Source: Leptospira sp. WS4.C2
GTDB taxonomy: Bacteria > Spirochaetota > Leptospiria > Leptospirales > Leptospiraceae
Reading direction: 5' to 3'
Length of the DNA stretch: 64,000 nucleotides
Assembly: GCF_040833985.1 (NCBI RefSeq)
Contig: NZ_CP162139.1
Span: forward strand, 2,066,001 to 2,130,000
Part shown: positions 18,449 through 27,428 of the stretch, one piece after another
Position numbering within the stretch: position 1 is the first letter of the stretch
Layout: each line of letters starts with the position of its first letter
The notes under the pieces: generated by a model
What the model saw: only the letters and a program-made list of their open reading frames with translations
Databases searched by the model: none
What the model was told of the DNA's origin: nothing
Position numbers and translations under genes: made by a program

Positions 18449-19315
18449 TCATCTTTCTTCTCTAATTTCATCCACTAAACTATATAGTCTTTCCTTCCAA
18501 TGAACGTTCTTAAAAACAAAATCCCTTCTGAACTTTTTCTTACTTAAAACACTGTAAGATGGACGTTTTGCATCGGTAGGATAATCTTCTGTCGCGATAG
18601 GTAATACTTTACAATTATATCCAAGTGCACGAACAATCTCATAAGCAAAATCATACCAACTAGCAACTCCTTCATTCGAAAAATGGAAGATGCCACTTTT
18701 CTCAGACAAGGCCGCATGAAAACTAACCCGAGCTAGGTCTCCCGCCCAAGTTGGTGAACCTATTTGGTCATCAATTACCGATAGCCTTTCTCTTTCTTTA
18801 GCTAACCTAGCAATTGTATTAAAAAAATTTTTACCATATTTGGAAAAAACCCAAGATGTTCGAATGATCGTGGCATCTGAATTCGCCTCTAAAACTAAAT
18901 CTTCGCCCTCTGACTTAGTTTTGCCGTAAACTGAAATAGGATTCTTCGAATCTGATTCCAAATAAGGACGTGAGTTATTTCCGTCGAATACAAAATCCGT
19001 AGATATATGAATGAATTTTGCTCCGATCGATTTTGCCAACAAGGCAAGAATCTTCGGACCAGTTGCATTCACTAATCGTGCATTTATTTGGTCTTTCTCA
19101 GCTAAATCAACGGCAGTATAAGCGGATGCATTAATGATCGCAAAAATTTCGGAAGTACCGCTTTGCGCAAAGAAATTTCGAATGCCTTCTTCAGATGATA
19201 TATCTAATTGGGACCGATCTAGAAATTCAAATTGATAATCCCTCTCTAACTTGGAGAGAACACGCAACTCATTTCCTAATTGACCAGTAGATCCTGTAAC
19301 AAGAATTCTCTTCAT
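18449..19315 (-). CDS. rfbD: dTDP-4-dehydrorhamnose reductase
   Basis: 288 residues, usual RmlD length. NADP-binding ILVTGSTGQLGNEL (4-17), INASAYTAVDLAE (61-73) and the SDR active site STDFVFDG with YGKTK (Y130, K134) match RmlD/RfbD. The family reduces dTDP-4-keto-L-rhamnose to dTDP-L-rhamnose, the last step of the pathway. It is the fourth gene in the order rfbC-rfbB-rfbA-rfbD and is separated from rfbA by 27 nt. All four pathway genes are present and intact, so dTDP-L-rhamnose should be available to the O-unit transferases. Confidence 0.95.
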   Translation of the reverse strand: MKRILVTGSTGQLGNELRVLSKLERDYQFEFLDRSQLDISSEEGIRNFFAQSGTSEIFAIINASAYTAVDLAEKDQINARLVNATGPKILALLAKSIGAKFIHISTDFVFDGNNSRPYLESDSKNPISVYGKTKSEGEDLVLEANSDATIIRTSWVFSKYGKNFFNTIARLAKERERLSVIDDQIGSPTWAGDLARVSFHAALSEKSGIFHFSNEGVASWYDFAYEIVRALGYNCKVLPIATEDYPTDAKRPSYSVLSKKKFRRDFVFKNVHWKERLYSLVDEIREER

Positions 19316-19342
19316 AATAAACTATAAATTAATAATTCCATT

Positions 19343-20221
19343 TCAATATATTGTTTCATTGAGAATGCGAATTAAATATTGACCATATCCATTTTTCTTT
19401 AAGGGTTCGGCTAATTTTTCCAATTCAGCCTTATTGATCAATCCCTTACGGTAGGCAATTTCCTCGGGGCAAGCAATTTTCAAACCCTGTCTTCTTTCAA
19501 CAGTTTCAACAAAGGTGGATGCTTCAAGAAGTGATTCGTGAGTACCTGTATCCAACCAAGCATACCCTCTTCCCATAAGTTGAACATCCAAAAGACCTTT
19601 TTCCAAATAAATCCTGTTTAGGTCTGTAATTTCGAGTTCACCCCGTTTCGAAGGTTTCACTTGTTTTGCATACTCAACTACATTGGAATCATAAAAATAC
19701 AAACCAGTGACAGCATAACTACTCTTAGGTTTGATAGGCTTTTCTTCAATTGAAACAGCTCTTCTTTCACTATCAAATTCAACAACACCATATCTTTCTG
19801 GATCATTTACATGATAGGCAAAGACAGTAGCACCTAATTTTTTATTAACAGCTGCATTTAGTTGCTCTTCCATTCCATGTCCAAAAAAAATATTATCTCC
19901 CAGGATTAAAGCACTAGGTTCCCCACCATTTAAGAACCTTTCCCCAATGAGGAAGGCTTGCGCAAGTCCGTCAGGAGAAGGTTGTATTTCATACTGAAGT
20001 GAAATACCCCATTGAGATCCATCTCCTAGCATATCGCGAAAAAGTGGCGTGGACTCAGGGGTGGATATGATTAGTATGTCTTTTATCCCTGCTAACATAA
20101 GAGTACTAAGAGGGTAATAGATCATGGGTTTGTCATATATAGGAAGAAGTTGTTTACTTACTACCTTTGTCACAGGATACAAACGAGTCCCAGAACCGCC
20201 TGCTAAAATGATACCCTTCAT
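19343..20221 (-). CDS. rfbA: Glucose-1-phosphate thymidylyltransferase
   Basis: 292 residues. The N-terminus [18 protein letters not shown] and the following [17 protein letters not shown] are the RmlA nucleotide and sugar-phosphate binding motifs. [14 protein letters not shown] and [13 protein letters not shown] are also as in RfbA. The enzyme joins dTTP and glucose-1-phosphate to give dTDP-glucose, the first step towards dTDP-L-rhamnose. It lies 2 nt after rfbB, implying co-transcription. Length and motifs are complete and nothing unusual is seen. Confidence 0.96.
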   Translation of the reverse strand: MKGIILAGGSGTRLYPVTKVVSKQLLPIYDKPMIYYPLSTLMLAGIKDILIISTPESTPLFRDMLGDGSQWGISLQYEIQPSPDGLAQAFLIGERFLNGGEPSALILGDNIFFGHGMEEQLNAAVNKKLGATVFAYHVNDPERYGVVEFDSERRAVSIEEKPIKPKSSYAVTGLYFYDSNVVEYAKQVKPSKRGELEITDLNRIYLEKGLLDVQLMGRGYAWLDTGTHESLLEASTFVETVERRQGLKIACPEEIAYRKGLINKAELEKLAEPLKKNGYGQYLIRILNETIY

Positions 20222-20223
20222 AA

Positions 20224-21279
20224 CTATCTCAATTCCTTATATTGTGAATCATAGTATTTGCTGTATTCGCCAGAAAGAATCTCTTCCCACCAAGATCTAT
20301 TTTCCAAAAACCAATTTACGGTTTCTTCAATCGCTTCTTCGAATTGATATTTAGGTTTCCAACCCAATTCAATTTCAATTTTGGAAGGATCGATCGCATA
20401 ACGAAAATCATGTCCTGGCCGATCTTTGACAAATTGAATTAATTTTTTATGAGGAGCACCTGCCGGATTTTTTTTATCCATCAGCTCACAAATTTTATAA
20501 ACAATCTCCAAATTGTTTTTTTCGTTTCTTGTTCCAATATTGTATGTTTCGCCAAACTTTCCAGTTCGCATCACCAAATCAATTGCTAGGCAATGATCTT
20601 TCACATATAGCCAATCTCTGACATTTTCTCCTGTTCCATAAACAGGAAGGGACTTCCCCTGTAGGCAATTTAAAATCATAAGAGGGATTAGTTTTTCTGG
20701 GAAATGATATGGACCGTAATTGTTGGAGCAGTTCGTTGTGATCACGGGTAAACCATATGTATGGAAGTAGGCCCTAACTAAATGGTCGGATCCTGCTTTC
20801 GATGCTGAATATGGAGAATTAGGCGCATAGGGAGTTGATTCCGTAAATGCACCATCTTCGCTTAATGAGCCAAATACTTCGTCAGTAGAAACGTGAAGGA
20901 ATAACCTAAGTTCATTTTTCGAATGCAACATTCTTGCAAATTCTAACATATAGAAAGTGCCCAGTAAATTTGTTTTCACAAATTCTTCCGGTCCAAGAAT
21001 GGATCTGTCTACATGGGATTCCGCGGCAAAATGTGCGATCTCGGAGAAAAAGGAATTTTCCAACTTAGCAAATAACTCTGATTTGTCGGTAATATCTAGT
21101 TTGATAAACTGCAACCTGGGGTCATTTTTCCATTTTTCTAAGTTTTTTAAATTACCTGCATAGGTTAATTTATCAATAACCGTAATTAAAACATCTTCAT
21201 TTGACTCAAGTATTGTATGAACAAAATTTGAGCCAATAAATCCAGCTCCACCTGTGACAAGAATCTTTCTCGCTTTCAT
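20224..21279 (-). CDS. rfbB: dTDP-glucose 4,6-dehydratase
   Basis: 351 residues. Extended SDR with [15 protein letters not shown] (6-20), [12 protein letters not shown] (83-94), the STDEVFG active-site stretch (131-137) and Y157-x3-K161 in SPYSASKAG. RmlB converts dTDP-glucose to dTDP-4-keto-6-deoxyglucose with bound NAD. The gene follows rfbC by 58 nt and precedes rfbA by 2 nt. It is distinct from the other 4,6-dehydratases in this window (40294, 36818 and rfbG), which use other nucleotide sugars. Confidence 0.96.
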   Translation of the reverse strand: MKARKILVTGGAGFIGSNFVHTILESNEDVLITVIDKLTYAGNLKNLEKWKNDPRLQFIKLDITDKSELFAKLENSFFSEIAHFAAESHVDRSILGPEEFVKTNLLGTFYMLEFARMLHSKNELRLFLHVSTDEVFGSLSEDGAFTESTPYAPNSPYSASKAGSDHLVRAYFHTYGLPVITTNCSNNYGPYHFPEKLIPLMILNCLQGKSLPVYGTGENVRDWLYVKDHCLAIDLVMRTGKFGETYNIGTRNEKNNLEIVYKICELMDKKNPAGAPHKKLIQFVKDRPGHDFRYAIDPSKIEIELGWKPKYQFEEAIEETVNWFLENRSWWEEILSGEYSKYYDSQYKELR

Positions 21280-21337
21280 TTGAGGTCTTTCAGTATCCTT
21301 ATGTGTTAACTAAAAAATTTATACGATGATAATATAA

Positions 21338-21886
21338 CTAAAAGGGACTAACTAGGTCCTTTAAAAGTGGAAGTATTCTATCCTTATCAGATAAAATACA
21401 TAAGGATTCATCAATACCCCAATCAATCTTAAGAGCAGGATCATTAAAAAGAATTCCCCCCTCATCAGCTTTAGAATATTCATTCGTTACTTTGTATAAA
21501 AATTCCGTATTGTCTTCTAAAACCAAAAAACCATGGGCAAATCCAGAAGGAACCCAAAATATCTCATGGTTCTTTTCGGTTAAAGTAACTGATACCGATT
21601 GGCCATAAGTTTTCGAATTTTTTCGTATATCAACTGCTACATCGAGCACTGATCCCCGAACAACTCTGACTAATTTACCCTGGTCCATCGGTGGTGCTTG
21701 AAAATGCAAACCTCGTAAAACATTTTTATTTGACTTAGAGTGATTATCTTGTTGAAACAACGAAGGGATGCCCAAGGAAGAATATTCAGAAGCTTTAAAA
21801 GATTCTAAAAAAAAGCCTCTTTCATCTCCATGAACCGTTGGTAAAATTAACACTGGTCCAGAGATTGGAAAAAATTGGGTTTTCAT
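21338..21886 (-). CDS. rfbC: dTDP-4-dehydrorhamnose 3,5-epimerase
   Basis: 182 residues, full-length RmlC cupin. Diagnostic segments are GDERGFFLESF, NVLRGLHFQAPP with the catalytic-region His, VDIRKNSKTYGQ and WVPSGFAHGFLVL. RmlC epimerises C3 and C5 of dTDP-4-keto-6-deoxyglucose. It is the first gene of the minus-strand unit that runs through rfbB, rfbA and rfbD to the ligase-like gene. A divergent gene starts at 22046, leaving 159 bp for two promoters; a TTGACA element lies upstream of rfbC. Confidence 0.95.
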   Translation of the reverse strand: MKTQFFPISGPVLILPTVHGDERGFFLESFKASEYSSLGIPSLFQQDNHSKSNKNVLRGLHFQAPPMDQGKLVRVVRGSVLDVAVDIRKNSKTYGQSVSVTLTEKNHEIFWVPSGFAHGFLVLEDNTEFLYKVTNEYSKADEGGILFNDPALKIDWGIDESLCILSDKDRILPLLKDLVSPF

Positions 21887-21927
21887 ATATTTTGCAAATC
21901 AGCGCTCTTTTTCAGAACTCTTCCGAC

Positions 21928-21956
21928 AAGATCTTTTCCTTAGAGACACATGTCAA
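21928..21956 (-). promoter_or_regulatory. Possible promoter of the rfbCBAD unit
   Basis: On the minus strand a perfect -35 hexamer TTGACA (21956-21951) is followed after 17 nt by GATCTT (21933-21928), a poor -10. The rfbC start is about 40 nt further on. The element sits in the 159-bp divergent gap where an rfbC promoter is expected; the weak -10 keeps confidence low. Confidence 0.3.
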
Positions 21957-22045
21957 TAGAAGAAAATAATAACAGATTCAAACAGAGTAGATAACAATAT
22001 TTTGTATTCAGATTATGAAATCCAAATAGAGTGGGAGTAACATCT

Positions 22046-22768
22046 ATGAAACCTAAAATTTCAGTATGTATGGCAACATATAACGGTGAGAAATACATAG
22101 TAGAACAACTCAATTCAATCCTTAAGCAACTATCAGAAAATGACGAAGTCATCATATCAGATGACTCTTCCACAGATGGAACGGTCAAGATATTGCAAGA
22201 TTTTGCGTCCAAAGACTCAAGAATCCAACTTTTCCTATTTCAAAAGTTCAGAGACCCTATTCAGAATTTCCAAAATGCTTTAGTTAAATCTTCCGGCGAT
22301 TTTATTTATCTGTCTGACCAAGACGATGTCTGGCTTGAAAATAAGGTAAAAGATATAAATGAATCTTTAATTTCTTATGATTTAGTTTTACACGATTCTA
22401 TCGTTACGGACGAAAACTTAAAGATGACTCATCCCTCTTTTTTTAAATTATTCGGTTCAAAAAAAGGAATTTTGAAAAATATAATTCGCAGTTCTTATTA
22501 TGGATCTTGTATGGCTTTCAAAAAAGAGATCCTAAAAAAAGCGATTCCCTTTCCGAAAACAAAAGAAATAGGCCAAGATCTGTGGTTGGGGCTAGTAGCT
22601 GAATTAACTGGCAAAGTATTGTTAATCAATAAACCTTATATTTACTATAGAAGACACCAAAACACTTTCACTTTGCGCGGATTAGGTGGCACAAAGAGAA
22701 ACATCTACCAGATTATAAAAGGTAGATTAGTTATGTTATTGGAGTTGGCGAAATTTTACTTTAGGTAG
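22046..22768 (+). CDS. Glycosyltransferase family 2 (rhamnosyltransferase-like)
   Basis: 240 residues from the ATG at 22046, chosen because GGGAG (22033-22037) sits 8 nt upstream; an in-frame GTG at 22031 would place the ribosome site inside the gene. Motifs: KISVCMATYNGEKYIVEQL, IISDDSSTDGTV and LSDQDDVWLENK, the last being the metal-binding DxD region typical of the GT2 group often annotated as rhamnosyltransferases. It is soluble and acts on the cytoplasmic face. It stands alone on the plus strand between rfbC and glf, convergent with glf with a 9-nt gap. Specificity is not proven. Confidence 0.85.
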   Translation: MKPKISVCMATYNGEKYIVEQLNSILKQLSENDEVIISDDSSTDGTVKILQDFASKDSRIQLFLFQKFRDPIQNFQNALVKSSGDFIYLSDQDDVWLENKVKDINESLISYDLVLHDSIVTDENLKMTHPSFFKLFGSKKGILKNIIRSSYYGSCMAFKKEILKKAIPFPKTKEIGQDLWLGLVAELTGKVLLINKPYIYYRRHQNTFTLRGLGGTKRNIYQIIKGRLVMLLELAKFYFR

Positions 22769-22777
22769 ATCAAGATT

Positions 22778-23920
22778 CTATTGAATTAGTGGACTAATTT
22801 GATTTTCAAAAAGCGTCAACGCTGCATCAATTGTTTCATGCATATCAAAATACTTATAATCCCCTAATCTTCCGCTGATATAAACATTCTTTAGGTTCTC
22901 AGCTTCCTTTCTATACACTTTCACTAAATCAGTATTTTTCTGATCGTTAATTGGGTAATATGGATTAGAGCCATCATCAAGCGATGAAAATTCTTTAATT
23001 GTTAAAGTAGTATTTCCATAAGTTCTTTCAGGATGTAAGTGTCTTGGTTCATGAATTCTAGTATAAGGAACTTCCTCCTCCGCATAATTCATAACGGAGG
23101 TTCCTTGAAAATCCTCATATGGATAGGTTTGTTTTTCGAAACGAAGTGTACGATATTCTAATTTACCAAATTTATAATCGAAGTATTGATCGATTGGGCC
23201 GCTATAGATTAGGATTGTATTCTTCGGAATCTGGTCCCGAATTTCAAAGAAATTTGTATTCAAGAGGGTTGTAATCTTTGGATTCGCAAGCATCCTTTCG
23301 AAGATTTTCCCGTAACCATCTTTAGGAATTCCCTGCCATCGACTGTAATAGTAACTTTCGTTATAATTCTTACGAATCGGTAACCTATTTAAAATAAATT
23401 CAGGTAACTCTTTCGGGTCCTTATTCCATTGTTTTTTCGTATAACCTTTTATAAATGCCTCATATAAAGGTCTCCCAATCAACGAAATGGCTTTTTCTTC
23501 GAAGTTGCGTGGGGGTTGCTCAGTTTTCTCTTTGGCCTTCTCTTTTTCCAAAAATGATTCAACTTCAAAAGGTTTTAAATTTAAACCATAATACTGATTG
23601 ATCGTCTCCAAATTGATAGGCATTTGGTAGACTTTATTTTTGAACGTTGTCAGCACCTGGTGATAGTAATTATTAAATTCAGTAAATTTTTGAATATAGT
23701 CCCAAACTTTTTGATTTGAAGTATGAAAGATATGCGTTCCATAAGTATGGAATTCAATGCCAGTCGAAGGATCAATTTCGGAATAACAGTTGCCTCCGAT
23801 GTGGTTTCTTTTTTCAATAACAAGCACTTCCTTGTTTAATACAGAAGCCACACGCTCCGCAATCACTGATCCAAAGAATCCCGAACCGACAATTATCACT
23901 GAGTATTTAGAATAATCCAT
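22778..23920 (-). CDS. glf: UDP-galactopyranose mutase
   Basis: 380 residues, normal bacterial UGM length. FAD-binding VIIVGSGFFGSVIAERV with the acidic VIEKRNHIGGNCY, then GTHIFHTSNQKVWDYI and GYTKKQWNKDPKELP are diagnostic. The C-terminal ISGRLGDYKYFDMHETID is the flavin-contacting end of the family. The enzyme interconverts UDP-galactopyranose and UDP-galactofuranose using reduced FAD, so galactofuranose is a likely component of the O-antigen. It is on the minus strand between two plus-strand genes. The remains of a second FAD oxidoreductase of a different subfamily lie about 1.1 kb to the right. Confidence 0.95.
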   Translation of the reverse strand: MDYSKYSVIIVGSGFFGSVIAERVASVLNKEVLVIEKRNHIGGNCYSEIDPSTGIEFHTYGTHIFHTSNQKVWDYIQKFTEFNNYYHQVLTTFKNKVYQMPINLETINQYYGLNLKPFEVESFLEKEKAKEKTEQPPRNFEEKAISLIGRPLYEAFIKGYTKKQWNKDPKELPEFILNRLPIRKNYNESYYYSRWQGIPKDGYGKIFERMLANPKITTLLNTNFFEIRDQIPKNTILIYSGPIDQYFDYKFGKLEYRTLRFEKQTYPYEDFQGTSVMNYAEEEVPYTRIHEPRHLHPERTYGNTTLTIKEFSSLDDGSNPYYPINDQKNTDLVKVYRKEAENLKNVYISGRLGDYKYFDMHETIDAALTLFENQISPLIQ

Positions 23921-24055
23921 AAAGGTATCAATTGAACAAATTTAACTTCAGCACCTCATTTTCAATTTATTTTTCTTTATTTATGCAAAACACTTTACAT
24001 ATGTCCAAGTAGTAAAATCCAATTAAAAATGCCAAAAAGTTAGTTTTAAATTCCG

Positions 24056-24979
24056 ATGATAAAAATAGAGAAAAAAAACGCTAAAATTCTTTTCAAAGAA
24101 TTCTTATTAAAGGTTCTATATCAATTTCATAAACTAAGCTTTTTCAAGAGACTTTTCCTTAACAAAAAACCAAAAATTTATATCAATCATAACTTGCGTG
24201 AAAAACAAAATGATCGTTTGGTGATTTTTTCCACATTCAATTTAAAAGGCCAAGTGACGGCAAATCTTAAGTTCTATTTAAAGAACTTATTCGAACTCGG
24301 GTCAGATATTGTCCTGGTCGATACTTCCCCAATCTCTTTGGAAAACGAAATAGAATCCATTAAACCGTATATAAAACAATATATTTGGCGCGAAAATATA
24401 GGTTATGATTTCGGATCTTGGAAAGTCGGGTTATTTCAAACAAAATCTTGGAAAGATTATAGACAAATCGTTTTAACAAATGATAGCATTTACGGTCCAC
24501 TCCATCCTCTAAAACCTATATTTGAATCTTTCGAAAATTCTGATTATGATATTTGGGGATTAACTGATTCCTATGAGTTTGACTACCATATCATGAGTTA
24601 TTTTTTAGTCTTCCAGAATCGAGTTCTGGGATCAGCATCATTTGAAAGATTTTGGAAAGATCTATCCTACTACCCTACACGTTTGAAAAAGCTCCTCATC
24701 CTCGAATACGAAGTAGGAGGAACCAAATATTGGTTATCCAATGGCTTTAAAGTAGGGTCTTACGTAGAGTATAAAAAACTAAATCAAATCATAGACCATA
24801 AGTATTATATGAACCCAACCCATGTCTACTGGGAAACCATAATAAAAGATCATGGTTTCCCTTTTCTAAAAAGAGATTTAATTAAAGCACTCAGCTCCGA
24901 GAATTTGACTCAGGAAGTAATTAACCTTCTGAAAACAAATCAATACTATTCCATAGACAATATTGATCTGATATCTTGA
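24056..24979 (+). CDS. RgpF-like rhamnan synthesis family protein
   Basis: 307 residues. WRENIGYDFGSWKVGL, IVLTNDSIYGPLHPL and FFLVFQNRVLGSASF-like segments match the RgpF family (rhamnan synthesis F, PF05045), whose members take part in assembly of rhamnose-rich glycans. A basic N-terminus and the absence of strong membrane segments suggest a peripheral cytoplasmic protein. It is divergent from glf across a 135-bp gap without a clear promoter. With the rfb genes nearby, a role in adding or modifying rhamnose is a reasonable but unproven guess. Confidence 0.75.
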   Translation: MIKIEKKNAKILFKEFLLKVLYQFHKLSFFKRLFLNKKPKIYINHNLREKQNDRLVIFSTFNLKGQVTANLKFYLKNLFELGSDIVLVDTSPISLENEIESIKPYIKQYIWRENIGYDFGSWKVGLFQTKSWKDYRQIVLTNDSIYGPLHPLKPIFESFENSDYDIWGLTDSYEFDYHIMSYFLVFQNRVLGSASFERFWKDLSYYPTRLKKLLILEYEVGGTKYWLSNGFKVGSYVEYKKLNQIIDHKYYMNPTHVYWETIIKDHGFPFLKRDLIKALSSENLTQEVINLLKTNQYYSIDNIDLIS

Positions 24980-25044
24980 TTAAAAAGACAGCCTAGACAT
25001 TTAAAGGCACCAGTCTTTCTGCAATGTTTACCTTTCCGAATTCC

Positions 25045-25222
25045 ATGCATTCCGTTTCGGTCTACCAAATGAAGATTTTGAAATTTGTCCTAAATTTCAG
25101 TCCTTAACACAATAATATAAACCTGGTAAATATTATCATACATTGGGTAAGCCTTTTTTGCCAAAATGATTGGTAACCCAATCTTCAAAATTCTTAGGAT
25201 AAACCAATAGTTGAACAAATTG
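25045..25222 (-). pseudogene. Decayed FAD-dependent oxidoreductase (two fragments)
   Basis: In a 679-bp stretch otherwise holding only a small ORF, two minus-strand fragments recall the HemY/UGM-like FAD oxidoreductases of polysaccharide loci. Fragment 1 (25222-25139) reads QFVQLLVYPKNFEDWV and then TNHFGKKG; intact proteins have FEDWV-N-FGK at mid-protein. A stop follows at 25138-25136. Fragment 2 (25089-25045) reads DKFQNLHLVDRNGMH, resembling the C-terminal NL-x-L-x-GRNGMH motif, but is preceded by a TAG. The middle of the protein is missing, so this is a deletion remnant. A possible weak hairpin (24984-25018) lies to its left. Family identification is from remembered motifs. Confidence 0.6.
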
Positions 25223-25313
25223 TTATGAAACGAGAAAATGTTAGGATAATAATTGCATCACTTGATAAATTTATGTAGAAATTACTGATTAGTGTTGGAA
25301 GAAATATCGATAA

Positions 25314-25559
25314 TTAATGATACAAACCCGGTATCTGATTGCTCATCACATACTCACTTAAATTGCTACCTTTTGCGAGAAATAAAAAATCTTTTACATG
25401 CTCACTAGCCTTCTCAATTGAACATAAAACAAGTAAGCTGATAAATAAATACCTTTTGTCGATTGCTTTAGATTGAAAAAGAATAACCAAAGCAAAGATA
25501 GCCAAAGAAACCAGGGTTATCTCCAGAACAAACGAGTAAAAAATTTCAGAAGATTTCAT
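25314..25559 (-). CDS. Small hypothetical membrane protein
   Basis: 81 residues with two hydrophobic segments (about 8-28 and 38-48), ending GSNLSEYVMSNQIPGLYH. I do not recognise it. It sits next to a decayed gene, has no obvious ribosome-binding site, and could be a surviving fragment of a larger membrane protein. The surrounding 24980-25658 region holds nothing else beyond the oxidoreductase remnant. It is kept as a candidate because the ORF is open and membrane-like. Confidence 0.35.
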   Translation of the reverse strand: MKSSEIFYSFVLEITLVSLAIFALVILFQSKAIDKRYLFISLLVLCSIEKASEHVKDFLFLAKGSNLSEYVMSNQIPGLYH

Positions 25560-25658
25560 CAGCTTAGCTCAAATTTACAACTAACATCAATTCTCTGACG
25601 CAAAAAAAATGCCTATCTTTTTCATCCAAGAATAAAAAAACGAAGATACAAAATCGCC

Positions 25659-26423
25659 TTATCGAGAATACCTAGAAAACACTTTAGAAATCCGATTAAT
25701 AAGGAATTTATCAATTCTTGGTATCCGGAACTTTAGGTATAAAAAGAAAACGTCAAGAGCCGTAATCCTACGGAATACATAATCGATAGCTAATTTTTGT
25801 TTGTATGACCAAGGTGCAGCCGATATGCCCGTGTTATCATTTATCGAAATTGGCTGATTAAAATGAAAAACTCTGGTTTTCGGAACACAAAGAAAAAAAA
25901 TATAGTCAGAGATTATTAATCTAGGTGTGATAAGATAGTATCCATACAAATCATGTAACTTCTTTCTGTATATCACGGATTGATGCAAGATGGCACCACT
26001 ATCATAATCAGCAATTCCTGGCAGCAAATAACCTGGATCCTTCAGCAAATTACAAGTATACCAATTTCCGAAAATAAAATCAATTTCCTCTAAATTCTTT
26101 AATTTAAAAATTTCTGAAAAAACATTTGGATTTGCAAATCGATCTCCAGCATTTAGGAAGATAACCCATTCACCTTTAGCCATCCTCAAGCCTTTATTCA
26201 TCGCGTCGTAAATTCCCTTATCAGGTTCCGAAACAAATTGGTCAACTACTGATTTACTCTTAGAAATCAGCTCAACCGTTCCGTCAGTAGATCCGCCATC
26301 AACGACAATATACTCGAAATTCTCCCAGCGCTGCGCTTTCACACTTTCAATTGTATATTCCATAAATAATTTATTATTTAGTACGATGGTGATGATAGAT
26401 ACTTTTGGCAAACGATTACTCAT
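25659..26423 (-). CDS. Glycosyltransferase family 2 (WcaA-like)
   Basis: 254 residues. PKVSIITIVLNNKLFMEYTI, YIVVDGGSTDGTVELI, EPDKGIYDAMNKGLRMAKG and the metal-region LNAGDRF are characteristic of the GT2 subgroup found in colanic-acid and O-antigen clusters. The enzyme is soluble and would act on the undecaprenyl-linked unit in the cytoplasm. It is the last gene of the long minus-strand array that begins beyond position 63976. A 115-bp gap with an 18-bp palindrome separates it from the methyltransferase upstream. Donor and acceptor are unknown. Confidence 0.85.
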   Translation of the reverse strand: MSNRLPKVSIITIVLNNKLFMEYTIESVKAQRWENFEYIVVDGGSTDGTVELISKSKSVVDQFVSEPDKGIYDAMNKGLRMAKGEWVIFLNAGDRFANPNVFSEIFKLKNLEEIDFIFGNWYTCNLLKDPGYLLPGIADYDSGAILHQSVIYRKKLHDLYGYYLITPRLIISDYIFFLCVPKTRVFHFNQPISINDNTGISAAPWSYKQKLAIDYVFRRITALDVFFLYLKFRIPRIDKFLINRISKVFSRYSR

Positions 26424-26506
26424 TATGATTTATTACTCAACTAATCTATAAATGGATTTTTTTTAATGTATAAAGGAAATTTCTATAAAAAGATTTATCA
26501 ACTAAT

Positions 26507-26524
26507 GCAATTTTGCAAAATTGC
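26507..26524. repeat. Perfect 18-bp palindrome
   Basis: GCAATTTTGCAAAATTGC is its own reverse complement. It lies 15 bp past the stop of the minus-strand methyltransferase gene (26539) within a 115-bp gap. It could form a 7-bp hairpin with a 4-nt loop or serve as a binding site for a dimeric protein. No U-tract follows on the minus strand. Confidence 0.5.
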
Positions 26525-26538
26525 GATGATAGCTTCCA

Positions 26539-27399
26539 CTAAGAATGTCGGATTGAATCTACCATTTTTTCGTGATCTGCCCAGGTCAGACTATTATATT
26601 TTCCTGAAATATTTGGAAAAAAGAAATCGGATCTTTCAACAAAAAAACGAATCAGATTTTCATTCAATTTTTGTTTTGTAAAAATATGAAAAGTTGGATC
26701 TATCGAAAAATAATGATAACCATACGTTCTAGCAATCAATTCAAAGGTCTTCGAATTATAGAATGTTATATGTTGTCCAGTTTCAAACGAATAATACCAC
26801 CAATCTTGGGAAGGTATGCTTTCACCATAGTTCATAGTTGAAGTTAAAAGAATTTCAGGTTTATATTCTAAAAATATTTTATCAAATTCTAATTTGGGAT
26901 TTTCAAGATGCTCCATTACTTCAAAACTTAAGATAGTTTCATAATGAATCGATGTCTTTTCAAAGCCTCTTGCCAAAAGATTCTTTGTATATAAATCATT
27001 CCAAAATGCATTTAAACCAACGTCACGCAGCATCCTTACCAATAATCCATACCCACCGCCGAAATCCAAAATAACTTTTTTGTATGGAGTCATTTTCATA
27101 ATAAGAAATGAGAAAAGAAACTTCTTAAAAACACGAAGAAAGAAAATTGGAACCATTATCTTTACATTCAAAGCAGATAATAGAACAACAACCCGCTTTA
27201 CTAACATTACATTTCGAGCAACCAAGCCAGTATCAGTAATTGCTATGCTATCAGAATATGCTTCTTCCAACCAATTAACCGGATCTATTTGAAGTAGTTC
27301 ACAGTTTTCACATTGGAACATATCTGCCTTATGTTTACCTAAATAAGTAAGGTTTTTCGAAATCAATTTTGCGTTCGAATGACATAGTTTGCATTTCAT
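26539..27399 (-). CDS. Class I SAM methyltransferase with N-terminal zinc ribbon
   Basis: 286 residues. The N-terminus has two CxxC pairs (C3/C6 and C30/C33: CKLCHSN and CENCELL), a zinc-ribbon-like start common in O-antigen-cluster methyltransferases. The SAM site is LDFGGGYGLLVRMLRDVG, followed by FEVMEHLENPKLEFDKIF. This layout is shared with the proteins at 52869 and 62046. The likely role is methylation of a sugar or of the growing glycan, possibly as chain capping. The substrate cannot be read. It is followed by the GT2 at 25659 and preceded by an FkbM-like gene. Confidence 0.75.
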   Translation of the reverse strand: MKCKLCHSNAKLISKNLTYLGKHKADMFQCENCELLQIDPVNWLEEAYSDSIAITDTGLVARNVMLVKRVVVLLSALNVKIMVPIFFLRVFKKFLFSFLIMKMTPYKKVILDFGGGYGLLVRMLRDVGLNAFWNDLYTKNLLARGFEKTSIHYETILSFEVMEHLENPKLEFDKIFLEYKPEILLTSTMNYGESIPSQDWWYYSFETGQHITFYNSKTFELIARTYGYHYFSIDPTFHIFTKQKLNENLIRFFVERSDFFFPNISGKYNSLTWADHEKMVDSIRHS

Positions 27400-27428
27400 A
27401 TGGTTATACTATAAATAAATCGTGCATT

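Noticed and set aside
22031..22045. GTG start for the GT2 gene at 22046
   Set aside because: It would put the good GGGAG ribosome site inside the coding region; the ATG at 22046 starts right before the conserved KISVCMATYN.
22784..22799. AATTAGT/ACTAATT inverted repeat near the glf stop as a terminator
   Set aside because: Six to seven AT pairs with a tiny loop inside coding sequence and no U-tract; too weak to support.
26466..26681. Plus-strand 71-residue ORF over the end of the 26539 methyltransferase
   Set aside because: Most of it is antisense to a gene with clear motifs, composition is low-complexity and no homology is recognisable.
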